From positions 1 through 18,031 of the forward strand of contig DASWVC010000014.1 of NCBI GenBank assembly GCA_036401335.1: DNA of 18,031 nucleotides, written 5' to 3'. Shown piece after piece: positions 6,923-14,885 of this stretch. The notes beneath the pieces were generated by a model. That model saw nothing but the letters and a program-made list of their open reading frames with translations. It was not told the DNA's origin and made no database searches. Every line of letters starts with the position of its first letter. Position 1 is the stretch's first letter. The position numbers were made by a program, and so were the translations under genes. The DNA is from DASWVC01 sp036401335. Lineage in GTDB: Bacteria > Verrucomicrobiota > Verrucomicrobiia > Chthoniobacterales > JAFAMB01.

Positions 6923-8095
6923 ATGTCCACGATTGCCGAACCGAGGCTGCGCGTCCCCAAGACGTTCCCGCCCTTTAACTTGTCCCGCCTGCTCAAAACT
7001 GTGTTTGACCCTAGGCCCGGGGATCGGATTGCCATCCTGATCGACCTCCCGAACCCAGGGGACATCAAGGATTTTGCGTTCCTCAAGCAACCAGACCTTA
7101 CGGTCCAACGGCTCGCCTATGGGGCTTTCTACCTGGAGCTGAAAAATGCGGTCTTGACCGGGCTGAGACTCACCGGTGGAGAAATGTTCGCCTACCCCAT
7201 CACGGGCGGCAGCAACTTGGACCTGCCAGACCTCGCGGTCGACCTGAACGGACAAACGTTGAGCCTGGCACGCGACGTTTACCCCCGTTACGACCTGATC
7301 CTGTGCATTTCGACCTTTTCAGCAACGGCCCCGTTGACGGCTTTTGCGAAACAGTTTGGGTTCCGCGGCGCCACGTTGCATGGCCTCAACGACATCATCC
7401 TGAATTCAGGCCTCGCGGTGGACTATGAGGAAGTCAGTCGAAACGCAGAAAAACTTCGTTTGGGCATGACCAAGGCGGACTGGGTTGAGATCGACTTTGT
7501 CATTGGCGGCCGGCGCCTTGGACTGCGGCTTGACCTGGCTCAGGAGGAAGCCCAGAAAAGCCATGGACTGTGCCGCGGCGGGCCCGACGTTGCCAACCTG
7601 CCGGCCGGAGAAATCTACTTCGTGCCGGTCAATGCCTCCGGTCAGTTTCCCCTTAAATACGAGGATGGGACCCTTGGCATTATGACGGTGGCGGACGGGC
7701 GCATCTCTGCAGCGGAATGGCTGCAAGGCAACCGGGCAACCGTCGATGAGCATCGCCGGAAGCTTGCCGCCGATCCCGCCACCGGCGAAATCGGTGAACT
7801 AGGCTTTGGGACACAGCTTTTGCCGGTCTCCGGGCAGGATATCCAGGACGAAAAAGTGCTGGGCACCCTTCACATCGCGACCGGGCGTAGTGACCACCTG
7901 GGAGGGCACATCAGCACGGGAGATTTTCAGGACGCCAGGAACGCGACACACGACGACATCCTTTTTGCGCCCCATAAGACTCCGGAAATCCGTGTGCCGC
8001 AGGTTCGGATGCGCCGGAATGGCGCGACCGTGATTTTGATCGAGAATTTCGAGCCGGCGCGGTACATGCGGGACCTGCTATTAGCCGAAGGCTGA
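6923..8095 (+). CDS. M29-type aminopeptidase (AmpS/AmpT-like)
   Basis: Resembles family M29 metallo-aminopeptidases, cytoplasmic two-metal enzymes that trim N-terminal residues from peptides. The 390-residue length is close to the usual ~400. The expected metal-ligand pattern appears intact: Glu230 in ANLPAGEIYFVP, Glu292 in GELGFGT, His317 in GTLHIATGR, and His343 with Asp345 in ATHDDILF. Their order and spacing parallel the E-E-H-H-x-D set of Thermus AmpT. The N-terminal half (residues 20-200) is more divergent, so substrate range cannot be predicted. A TTG at 6905 would add six residues; the ATG at 6923 is preferred. It follows the LysR gene on the same strand and may be co-regulated. Confidence 0.75.
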   Translation: MSTIAEPRLRVPKTFPPFNLSRLLKTVFDPRPGDRIAILIDLPNPGDIKDFAFLKQPDLTVQRLAYGAFYLELKNAVLTGLRLTGGEMFAYPITGGSNLDLPDLAVDLNGQTLSLARDVYPRYDLILCISTFSATAPLTAFAKQFGFRGATLHGLNDIILNSGLAVDYEEVSRNAEKLRLGMTKADWVEIDFVIGGRRLGLRLDLAQEEAQKSHGLCRGGPDVANLPAGEIYFVPVNASGQFPLKYEDGTLGIMTVADGRISAAEWLQGNRATVDEHRRKLAADPATGEIGELGFGTQLLPVSGQDIQDEKVLGTLHIATGRSDHLGGHISTGDFQDARNATHDDILFAPHKTPEIRVPQVRMRRNGATVILIENFEPARYMRDLLLAEG

Positions 8096-8293
8096 ACGGC
8101 GCCGATCAAACCAGCGAAAGCCAGCGCCGCGAACGGATCCGGTTTACCGTTGAGGGTGCGGATTTTACCTTTGCGATTCGGGCATTCCGCTTGGGGAAGC
8201 TGAAGCGCGCATACGGGAGGAGTTCCTGCGCGGACAGGGTAATGACCCGTTCGCCGAACCGGCAGTTCCGTGCTAGGGGTCGGTTGTTGCATC

Positions 8294-8512
8294 ATGAGGG
8301 ACCAACTGATCCAATTTCTTCGCCGCACGCCGTTCGTTCCTTTTGTGCTGACGCTCCGCGGCGGGGGCGTTTACCCCATCGAAACGGTCGAACGCATGAG
8401 TGTAGGCAACCGGTACTTCACAGTTGTGGATCAGGAGGGTTTGATTCTGTTTCTGCCTTTTAAAGCGATTGAGCACGTGGCCATCAAAGATGCGCCAGAA
8501 GTGAAAGCCTGA
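8294..8512 (+). CDS. Small conserved-type hypothetical protein (RxxPFVPF motif)
   Basis: A 72-residue protein starting MRDQLIQFLRRTPFVPFVLTLRGG. A short N-terminal helix is followed by a PF-x-PF motif and alternating beta-strand-like stretches (YPIETVERMSV, YFTVVDQEGLILFLPF), ending in a strand and a charged tail. This pattern resembles small uncharacterised proteins common in Planctomycetes and Verrucomicrobia, recalled from memory and not searched. An in-frame start 24 nt upstream is possible, but ATG 8294 fits the motif position. No catalytic residues stand out. It lies between the M29 gene and an array of 9-bp repeats. Confidence 0.65.
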   Translation: MRDQLIQFLRRTPFVPFVLTLRGGGVYPIETVERMSVGNRYFTVVDQEGLILFLPFKAIEHVAIKDAPEVKA

Positions 8513-8521
8513 CAGCAAGAA

Positions 8522-8575
8522 AATTGTAAACGTTGTATGAATTGTATTAATTCCCGGAACTGTAATAGTTTAAAC
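8522..8575 (+). repeat. Degenerate 9-bp tandem array (AATTGTAnn), array B
   Basis: Six 9-bp units: AATTGTAAA, CGTTGTATG, AATTGTATT, AATTCCCGG, AACTGTAAT, AGTTTAAAC. The array begins 9 bp after the stop codon of the small hypothetical gene. It faces an inverted array of the same unit at 8606-8650 across a 30-bp spacer, so the whole intergenic region is an imperfect inverted repeat. Confidence 0.6.
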
Positions 8576-8605
8576 GACTGCGTCCCTTAGTCAGCTCCTC
8601 CCTCC

Positions 8606-8650
8606 GTTAGCACTGATCCAATTGTTACTGTTTATACAATTCCTACAATT
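8606..8650 (-). repeat. Inverted 9-bp tandem array (AATTGTAnn), array C
   Basis: Read on the minus strand, five 9-bp units: AATTGTAGG, AATTGTATA, AACAGTAAC, AATTGGATC, AGTGCTAAC. Its edge touches the TTG start codon of the methyltransferase gene, so it fills the whole leader of that gene where a ribosome-binding site would be expected. Confidence 0.6.
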
Positions 8651-9423
8651 TGACGCCTCCTGTTTACGAAACCGATGCGTTGCTGCACCAGTACGTGCTG
8701 TTTCATTACGGTTCTGCCGAAGACCAGCTTCCCTACCCGTTTGGGCCTCGGGAGGCATTGTTCTACCCGGTCCGCTGCGTGAATGAACACGCCCGGTTTT
8801 TCGAGGGTGCACGCCGGGCGTTGGACCTGGGTTGCGCGGTTGGGAGGTCAACGTTCGAGTTGGCTCGAACGTGTCCCGAAGTGATCGGGATTGACCTTTC
8901 CCAACGGTTTATCCAGGCGGCGCAGTCGATTCAGAAATCCGGGACCGCTGAAGTGGCTCGCGTGGAAGAAGGCATGCTGGTTTCCAGGGCTCAGCGCGCC
9001 CTGCCGATTGATATTGACCGTCAGCGTTGCCGTTTTCTGGTGGGTGACGCCACGAAGTTTGATCCCGGCCTGGGGACGTTTGACGTTGTGTTGGCGGCAA
9101 ACCTGATTGACCGGGTTCGTTCGCCCCGGCAGTTGCTGCAGAACCTGATCAACTGCCTTAGCCCGGGCGGCGTGCTGATCCTTAGTTCGCCTTACACCTG
9201 GCTGGCTGAATTTACGCCTCCACGGGAATGGCTCGGGGGAATTTCGGACGAGACAGGCAAGCCCCAGACGACGTTGGCCTCGTTGCAGGATCTGCTTGGG
9301 TCCACGTGTGACTTGCTTGCCACTCGCGATCTGCCGTTTCTGCTCCGGGAGCACGCGCGCAAATTTCAGTGGAGCGTGGCGCAGGCAACCGTCTGGCGAC
9401 GACGGGCGAGTGCCGGGCGTTGA
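8650..9423 (+). CDS. Stand-alone OvoA C-terminal-type methyltransferase (putative 4-mercaptohistidine N1-methyltransferase)
   Basis: SAM-dependent class I methyltransferase of 257 residues matching the C-terminal domain of ovothiol synthase OvoA, which N-methylates the imidazole of 4-mercaptohistidine (5-thiohistidine) in the last step to ovothiol A. Seen: the entry motif YETDALLHQYVLFHYG (residues 6-21), SAM motif LDLGCAVG (58-65), VIGIDLS (78-84), GDA (132-134), AANLIDR (149-155), SSPYTWLAEFTP (179-190), and the terminal block PFLLREHARKFQWSVAQATVWRR. OvoA is normally a fusion with an N-terminal sulfoxide synthase; here only the methyltransferase exists, and no synthase or OvoB lyase gene is in the window. 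The start is TTG at 8650: no ATG or GTG precedes YETD and no Shine-Dalgarno is visible. Substrate assignment is by family only. Confidence 0.85.
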   Translation: MTPPVYETDALLHQYVLFHYGSAEDQLPYPFGPREALFYPVRCVNEHARFFEGARRALDLGCAVGRSTFELARTCPEVIGIDLSQRFIQAAQSIQKSGTAEVARVEEGMLVSRAQRALPIDIDRQRCRFLVGDATKFDPGLGTFDVVLAANLIDRVRSPRQLLQNLINCLSPGGVLILSSPYTWLAEFTPPREWLGGISDETGKPQTTLASLQDLLGSTCDLLATRDLPFLLREHARKFQWSVAQATVWRRRASAGR

Positions 9424-9438
9424 AAATGGCCTGACGGG

Positions 9439-11283
9439 TCAATGGCCGTTCCCGGGAGCACGCAGGGACTCGACACTGCCAAGGGATTCGGCACTGCCGG
9501 CCCTGATCGCCGCCTCGACCTCTGGACGAATTTCTTCCGGCGGCACTTTGATGACCTTTCGGTCATACGTCATCAGGCCGTTGATTTCTCCTTCCACGTC
9601 GGTGATCTGCGTGTAAATCGCGGCGCCGAGCCCTTGCCGGGCAAGCTCACCGATTCTGGACACCCCTGCGAGCACGAAACGTTTCAGCCCTTCCGCATCA
9701 TCGAACCCTCGATACTGAAAGGAATCGCGGAATTTCCACACGTGATCCCGGACCAGCAGGCCACCGCCCCCGTATTCACCCTGCACGGCGACCCGCTTTC
9801 CCCCTTGCGGCTGCCGCACCGGGTCAGGGTAGGAATGGTAATCGAGGAAATCACCGGTTCCGCGATCGGTCCAGCCGCTGGCACCGTCCACCAGGCGCTT
9901 TGGATCCCAGGTTTGGAATTGTTTGGTCACTCGGGCCGTGTCGTACTGGCCCCACCCCTCGTTGAAAGCCGTCCAGATAATCACCGAAGGGTGCATGTCC
10001 AGGGTTTGCACCATGCGATGCATCTCGGTCTCGATTTCCGCCTTGGTTGCAGCCGGCCGGACCAGGTCAGGGGCCCCTCGGTCCAGCAGTTGGTCCGTCA
10101 CGGAGGGAAAATCCTGCCAGACGCACAACCCGAGCCGGTCCGCCCAGTAGTACCAGCGAGCCGGCTCAACCTTGATGTGTTTGCGCACGCAGTTAAATCC
10201 CAGGCGTTTTTCGACGTCGAGGTCGTACCGGAGTGCCTCGTCCGTCGGAGCGGTGTAAATACCGTCCGGCCAAAAACCTTGATCCAGCGGTCCGTAAAGA
10301 AAAAGGGGTTTATTGTTTAGGTAAATCCGGCTGACCCCGCGGGCATCCTGGCGGCATTCCACCTTGCGCAGGCCGAAATACGAGCGCACGTGGTCCTCGC
10401 CCATCCTCACAGTCAAACCGTAGAGCACCGGATCACCCGGCGTCCACGGTCGCGGGTCAGGGATGACCAACCGGACAGGAGCGTTGGCAACTCCCTGGCC
10501 TTCAACCAAACGCCGTCCATCCGGGGCATTGACGATGACGGTAACCGGGTCGGTGCGGTACGGGATGAGAGCGGTCACTGTCACGGCATTTCGGTCGAGG
10601 TCCGGCCGCACCAGCAACCCGTCCAGATGTTTGTCCGGGACCGGCTCAAGCCAGACGGTCTGCCATAAGCCGGTGGTCGGCGTGTAAAAAATTCCTTTTG
10701 GATCGAGGCTCTGCTTGCCGCGGGGCTGGGCGCCGTCGGTGCCGTCCGTTACTTGCACCACCAGATCCTGGGACTCGGACGGCGCCAGGAACGGCGTCAG
10801 GTCAAACGTGAAGGGATCGTAACCCCCGGTGTGACTGCCGACCTGATGACCATTCAAGGTGACGGTGGTCTGCCAATCGGAAGCCCCGAAATGCAAAAGG
10901 AGCCGGCGGCCCTCCCCGGGCCGTCCGGCCGTAAACCTTCGATGGTACCAAAGGCATTCCGAACCGGTGACGCGGCGTTTGACGCCGCTCAGCGCCGATT
11001 CCACGCAAAACGGCACCAGGATCTCGCCTTCCCAGGCGGCCGGCTGCGCGGCATGCGCATCCGTGATCGCATAGTCCCATAAGCCATTCAGGTTTTGCCA
11101 TTCCGTGCGCTCCAGCTCCGGGCGGGGGTACTCGGGCAGCACCCGATCCGGTCGCACCTGTTCCGACCAGCGTGTTTTCAGCTCTTCCCCGGCCGGTTGC
11201 CAAGCCTGTGCCGCTGGTAACGGAACCGGCGTACCCAGAGCGACCAGAGTGAACCCAAAGAGTCTGCCACAGAAAGAGTGCAT
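9439..11283 (-). CDS. Secreted glycoside hydrolase family 2 protein
   Basis: Retaining GH2 enzyme (beta-galactosidase, beta-glucuronidase or beta-mannosidase type; specificity not assignable) of 614 residues. A signal peptide is likely: hydrophobic residues about 6-19 with AQA near 25-27. The sugar-binding jelly-roll follows (about 40-215, with LWYHRRF and PTTGLWQTVWLEPV), then an immunoglobulin-like domain (about 220-310) and the catalytic barrel. The acid/base is Glu442 in WTAFNEGWGQ and the nucleophile is Glu503 in VAVQGEYGG. YYWADRLGLCVWQDFPS and AIYTQITDVEGEINGLMTYDRK are further GH2 signatures. The start ATG at 11283 gives a clean signal peptide. Its stop is 15 bp from the convergent methyltransferase stop. 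The substrate is probably a polysaccharide degraded outside the cytoplasm. Confidence 0.9.
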   Translation of the reverse strand: MHSFCGRLFGFTLVALGTPVPLPAAQAWQPAGEELKTRWSEQVRPDRVLPEYPRPELERTEWQNLNGLWDYAITDAHAAQPAAWEGEILVPFCVESALSGVKRRVTGSECLWYHRRFTAGRPGEGRRLLLHFGASDWQTTVTLNGHQVGSHTGGYDPFTFDLTPFLAPSESQDLVVQVTDGTDGAQPRGKQSLDPKGIFYTPTTGLWQTVWLEPVPDKHLDGLLVRPDLDRNAVTVTALIPYRTDPVTVIVNAPDGRRLVEGQGVANAPVRLVIPDPRPWTPGDPVLYGLTVRMGEDHVRSYFGLRKVECRQDARGVSRIYLNNKPLFLYGPLDQGFWPDGIYTAPTDEALRYDLDVEKRLGFNCVRKHIKVEPARWYYWADRLGLCVWQDFPSVTDQLLDRGAPDLVRPAATKAEIETEMHRMVQTLDMHPSVIIWTAFNEGWGQYDTARVTKQFQTWDPKRLVDGASGWTDRGTGDFLDYHSYPDPVRQPQGGKRVAVQGEYGGGGLLVRDHVWKFRDSFQYRGFDDAEGLKRFVLAGVSRIGELARQGLGAAIYTQITDVEGEINGLMTYDRKVIKVPPEEIRPEVEAAIRAGSAESLGSVESLRAPGNGH

Positions 11284-11672
11284 CCACTGAGTTCGCTCGT
11301 GCGCCCTCCCCAGCCGGGACCTTCCTGCACGCTTTCTTCAGCCCCTCGGCCGACCCGCGCAGCGTGCGGAAGCCGAGCGCGATTTTACTAAGACATGCTT
11401 TTCACGACGGGCACAAGCTTCGACCCGTGTGTGATCACGACTCCTCCGGCGCGGGAGCACCTGTTGCCGGCATCTTTCCCTCTCGGGCGCAGCAAACCTG
11501 CGGGCACTTTTCCGGCATCGCATCAAACACGTGTACCTCCTTGCGGAACGCCATTGACCAATCGTTCGTGCGTCCATTTCCAGGTTTTAGGGTTGTCAGA
11601 GCAGTTGTCCTTTCGGCAGCGCCTCCGACGCCTTGGCCTCGTCGAGCCGAAGCGAATCGCGCAGCCACATGC
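11284..11672. other. 389-bp intergenic stretch with no confident gene
   Basis: Lies between the 3' end of the tandem kinase gene and the start of the GH2 gene, both leftward. No family-recognisable protein is encoded. It holds a short minus-strand frame with a strong Shine-Dalgarno (listed separately) and no clear terminator. The GH2 promoter must lie here or the gene is read through from the kinase operon. Confidence 0.5.
11435..11530 (-). CDS. Possible 31-residue Cys-containing small protein
   Basis: A GTG-initiated frame (FDAMPEKCPQVCCAREGKMP...EES) preceded by AAGGAGG five nucleotides before the start. This is the best Shine-Dalgarno seen in the window and sits in an otherwise gene-free stretch. 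Three cysteines cluster at residues 9-14. The stop codon overlaps a second GTG (GTGA) that opens a 16-codon frame down to 11388. No homologue is recognised. The same frame also extends back to 11668, at the kinase stop. It may be chance, a leader peptide, or the remnant of a lost gene. Confidence 0.2.
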   Translation of the reverse strand: MFDAMPEKCPQVCCAREGKMPATGAPAPEES

Positions 11673-14606
11673 CTAACGAGTGATCGGCAGTTTCACCCGG
11701 AAGAGCGTCTCCCCCGGCTTCGAGTCGAATTCGATTGCGCCGCCGTGACGATTTGTAACGATGCGATGGCTGGTGACCAAGCCCAGCCCCGGACCTTTGC
11801 CGTCGCGCTTTGTGATGAAGAATGCCTGAAAGACGCGGGGTCGCACGTCTTCGGGAATGCCGGCTCCGTTGTCGGTAATTTCTACGACCACACGGTTTTC
11901 CTCGCTGTGGGTGCGGATCGAAATGCGCCGGTCGGAGTGGTTGTGCAGGGCGTCGATCGCGTTCGCGAGAAGGTCTGTCCACACCTGATTTAGTTCACTG
12001 CCGTAAGCCATTATCCGCGGCAATGAACGATCGTAATTGCGGACGAGGTCGATGCATTCGAGCCGATGGGCCAGAACGGCGAGTGTGTCCTCGATTCCGT
12101 CGTGCACGTCGATCTCCTGCAAGGGCGCTTGATCCATGAACGAGTAGGCCTTGACCGTTTTCACCAACTCCGAGATGCGACGGGTGCTCTGCTCCACGCT
12201 CTGCAACAGCGCGGACGTGCTCAGGCGCGCTTCGACCCATTGCAACGCGGGCTTTAGACTTTCTGCCGGCAATTCGGCCGCCAACTTATCCAATGCCGGT
12301 CCGTCGATTCCGGCACTCGCGAGCGCGGGCGCGATCGCCCAGCCGCCGTCGACGTGATGATGCACGAGACAGGCGCTGACGGCTTCCTCGCGGTCGCTCG
12401 CCTCCATCGGCGTTGGCGGCGAGATGGTCCCGCGCGCTGCCGGTGCCTTTTGCGCGAGCGCCGCAACCTGCCGCCACTGCGGATCGGAAAGGTCCCGGCT
12501 AAGCCGACACGAAAGATTTTGTGCATTGTTGACGGTTTCGTGCAACTGGGCCGCGGCTCGTTTCGCGGCAGACGCCGGGTTATTCAACTCTTCCGCGAGG
12601 CCGGCGGCAAATCCACCAAGCGAGGCGAGCCTTTCGCGCTGCTGCGTGTAGGACTCCAAATTGCGCACGCGGGTCGCAAGCGTGTGCAGAATTTCTGCCG
12701 ACACGGCCGCGGACGATCGGAGCAGGTTCCAAAAACTAACCTGCGGCAATTGGAAAATGCGACTGGCCCTGACCGCCGTGGCCGTGGCCACGTACGGCGT
12801 CTCCATCATGAGCTGGATCTCGCCAAAGAACATCCCTGGCTTCGTCGTCCCGAGCACGACTTCCTGTGCGCCGTATCGCTTGCTGATGCGCAATTCGCCT
12901 TCGAGCAGAATGAAAAAATGTTCCGCGAGGCTATTTTCTGCGACTAGCGTTTCGCCGGAGCGCAGTGAAACTTCCTTACCGCCCGCCAGACAACTCCTTC
13001 CGGCCTCGTCGAGGCTTTGCAACAACGGCACGTCCGTGACGCTCGCGTACCGGCTTGCGTTCGGGCTCGGGCCTGCGCCGCCGCCGTCGATTGCAGTGGG
13101 GAGCAGCGGCGGTGGTGCGGTGACGACCGTTTTGCCGGGCGCCGCCTCGACCGCTTTGACGCCACCCGCGGGCGCCTTCGCGGGCTCGAACGGCAGCCGA
13201 ACGATGAAGCGCGTGTCGCCCGGCTTCGATTCCACTTCGATCTCGCCCGCATGTTGTTCGATGATGCGCTGGCTGATAACCAGGCCCAGACCCGTGCCGG
13301 CGCCGACGCCCTTGGTGGTGAAAAACGGTTCAAAGATTCGCGTCAAGTTTTCGGGCGAAATGCCGGAGCCATTGTCGATGATTTCGACTAAGGCCTGATT
13401 TCCATCACAACAAGTGCGGATGGTGATCGCGCCGTCCCCTTTCAGGGCATCGGCAGCGTTGTCGATCAGGTTCGTCCAGACCTGGATCAACTCGTTGGGC
13501 CGGGCGCGCAGGGGCGGCAGTTCGCGGTCAAAGGCCCGTGTCACGGTCACGCCTTTCAGTTTATGCCCAAGCACGGTCAGCGCGATTTCAATCCCTTGAT
13601 GCAGATCGGTTTCTTTCGCCGGCGCGTTGTCCTCCTTTGAATAGGAACGCACCGCGTTGATCAACTCGGAGACCCGACCAATGCTTTGGGTGATTTGGGT
13701 CAGGAGCGACGCAATCGTGAGACGCGCCTCGAGCCAGGGCAAAGCGTCGGCTAACGCAGCGCTCGGCAACACGGCGGCGAGTTCATCCAGTTCCGTTTTG
13801 CTGACGCGCGCTGCGGACAAAGGGGCGGCGTATTTCCAGGGGTTAGGGATTTCGCGCCCATCGAGCCACGCGGTGAGCTCATCTTCCCGATCGGCTTGAT
13901 CCAGCGAGTTCAAGGGCGCCGAGTTCGGCAGCGCCACGATAAGCTTGTCCGCAAAAGGAGCGAGCGCTTCCCAGTGGGCCGCGCCCATCTCTTGATGCAA
14001 TCGGCTGGTCGCTTCTGCGATTCGCCCGAGCGCTTCCTCCAAATGGGCCGCCGCGCGTTGCGCGGCAGCGGACGGGTTATTCAGTTCGTGCGCCAAGCCT
14101 GCCGCCATTGTGCCCAGCGAGACGAGCTTTTCCTGTTGCTGGGTGAAGCCTTCAAGGCTTTGAAGACGCGTGACCATCGCGCGCAACACTTCGGTCGCGA
14201 CGCCGGGGCAGGCGCGAAGCATTTGCCAGAAGTCGTCCTTGGGCAGGACGAACACGCGCGTCGCGACCGATGCCGTGACACTGACGAGGTACGGAATGCC
14301 AAGCAGCAACGGCAGTTCGCCAAAGAAAGTTCCCGCTTTGTAAGCGACGAGGGTGTGATCGATCGCGCCCGCGCGCTTGGTCACGCGGACTTCGCCTTCA
14401 AGGAAGATGAAAAACCCCTCGGGCGCGTCGCCAGCGCTGACCAGCACCTCGCCCGCGCGCAGCCATCTCACCTTTCCGTTTTCCAAATAGCGCCGCCCCT
14501 CGGCTCCGAGTTGTGCGAACGCAGGAGTGCGCTGGAACGCTGCGAATAGCTCCGGCAGATTCGGGGGAGAATCCCCCGGTCGATCGGCGTTCGTGAAAGC
14601 GCCCAC
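11673..14606 (-). CDS. Tandem-duplicated CRP-sensor/histidine kinase, second phospho-acceptor lost
   Basis: Soluble protein of 977 residues with no membrane segment, built from two copies of one module: a cyclic-nucleotide-binding-like beta-barrel (about 25-150 and 525-650), a HisKA dimerisation helix (165-190 and 662-690), a helical insert, and an HATPase domain (330-472 and 828-975). Module 1 has the phospho-accepting His173 in LAHELNNP, N-box NLIDNAADAL, DNGSGI and GAGTGLGL. Module 2 has Glu672 in place of His (AEELNNP) but keeps its ATPase boxes (LANAIDAL, DNGAGI, GKGPGLGL). Neither barrel has the Arg of the canonical PRxA phosphate-binding cassette (IPYLVS, TPYVAT), so cAMP is an unlikely ligand. 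The GTG start lies one base after the stop of the zinc-finger gene, implying translational coupling. Its partner is presumably the receiver domain encoded first in the operon. Confidence 0.9.
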   Translation of the reverse strand: MGAFTNADRPGDSPPNLPELFAAFQRTPAFAQLGAEGRRYLENGKVRWLRAGEVLVSAGDAPEGFFIFLEGEVRVTKRAGAIDHTLVAYKAGTFFGELPLLLGIPYLVSVTASVATRVFVLPKDDFWQMLRACPGVATEVLRAMVTRLQSLEGFTQQQEKLVSLGTMAAGLAHELNNPSAAAQRAAAHLEEALGRIAEATSRLHQEMGAAHWEALAPFADKLIVALPNSAPLNSLDQADREDELTAWLDGREIPNPWKYAAPLSAARVSKTELDELAAVLPSAALADALPWLEARLTIASLLTQITQSIGRVSELINAVRSYSKEDNAPAKETDLHQGIEIALTVLGHKLKGVTVTRAFDRELPPLRARPNELIQVWTNLIDNAADALKGDGAITIRTCCDGNQALVEIIDNGSGISPENLTRIFEPFFTTKGVGAGTGLGLVISQRIIEQHAGEIEVESKPGDTRFIVRLPFEPAKAPAGGVKAVEAAPGKTVVTAPPPLLPTAIDGGGAGPSPNASRYASVTDVPLLQSLDEAGRSCLAGGKEVSLRSGETLVAENSLAEHFFILLEGELRISKRYGAQEVVLGTTKPGMFFGEIQLMMETPYVATATAVRASRIFQLPQVSFWNLLRSSAAVSAEILHTLATRVRNLESYTQQRERLASLGGFAAGLAEELNNPASAAKRAAAQLHETVNNAQNLSCRLSRDLSDPQWRQVAALAQKAPAARGTISPPTPMEASDREEAVSACLVHHHVDGGWAIAPALASAGIDGPALDKLAAELPAESLKPALQWVEARLSTSALLQSVEQSTRRISELVKTVKAYSFMDQAPLQEIDVHDGIEDTLAVLAHRLECIDLVRNYDRSLPRIMAYGSELNQVWTDLLANAIDALHNHSDRRISIRTHSEENRVVVEITDNGAGIPEDVRPRVFQAFFITKRDGKGPGLGLVTSHRIVTNRHGGAIEFDSKPGETLFRVKLPITR

Positions 14607-14607
14607 G

Positions 14608-14874
14608 TCAGGTCAGGAGGATTTCGTCAATGTAACACCAGGCCCAATCTTCGCCCGGCTGAAACGACCGGACGATGGGATGATGGGTCGCGTGAAAATG
14701 TTTTGTCGCGTGACGATTGGGCGAGGAGTCACAGCAGCCAACGTGTCCGCACGTCAGACACAAACGCAGGTGAACCCAGCGCCCGCCCATGCGCAGACAA
14801 TCTTCGCACCCCTCCGCACTGGGCGTGATTCCCGCTTCGATCCGGTTGAGGTGCGTGCAAATCTCGTTAGGCAT
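14608..14874 (-). CDS. UBP-type zinc finger protein
   Basis: Small (88-residue) protein consisting almost entirely of a UBP/BUZ-type zinc finger. Candidate metal ligands are C6-x-H8, C23-x2-C26, C39-x2-C42, H44, C47/C48, H55, H59 and H61, in the blocks CLTCGHVGCCDSS and NRHATKHFHATHHP, with a closing GEDWAWCYIDE. In eukaryotes this fold binds the free C-terminal Gly-Gly of ubiquitin; its bacterial ligand is unknown. The longer open frame upstream runs inside the reductase gene, so ATG 14874 is used, with AAAGGA 8 nt before it. The gene is 11 nt after the reductase stop and 1 nt before the kinase start. It is thus the middle of a tight operon and probably an adaptor between the other two products. 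Confidence 0.92.
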   Translation of the reverse strand: MPNEICTHLNRIEAGITPSAEGCEDCLRMGGRWVHLRLCLTCGHVGCCDSSPNRHATKHFHATHHPIVRSFQPGEDWAWCYIDEILLT

Positions 14875-14885
14875 GGTGTAATCCT

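Noticed and set aside
8191..8463. 90-codon plus-strand frame overlapping the small hypothetical gene
   Set aside because: It overlaps the PF-x-PF protein in another frame, and its translation is Arg/Ser-rich without pattern.
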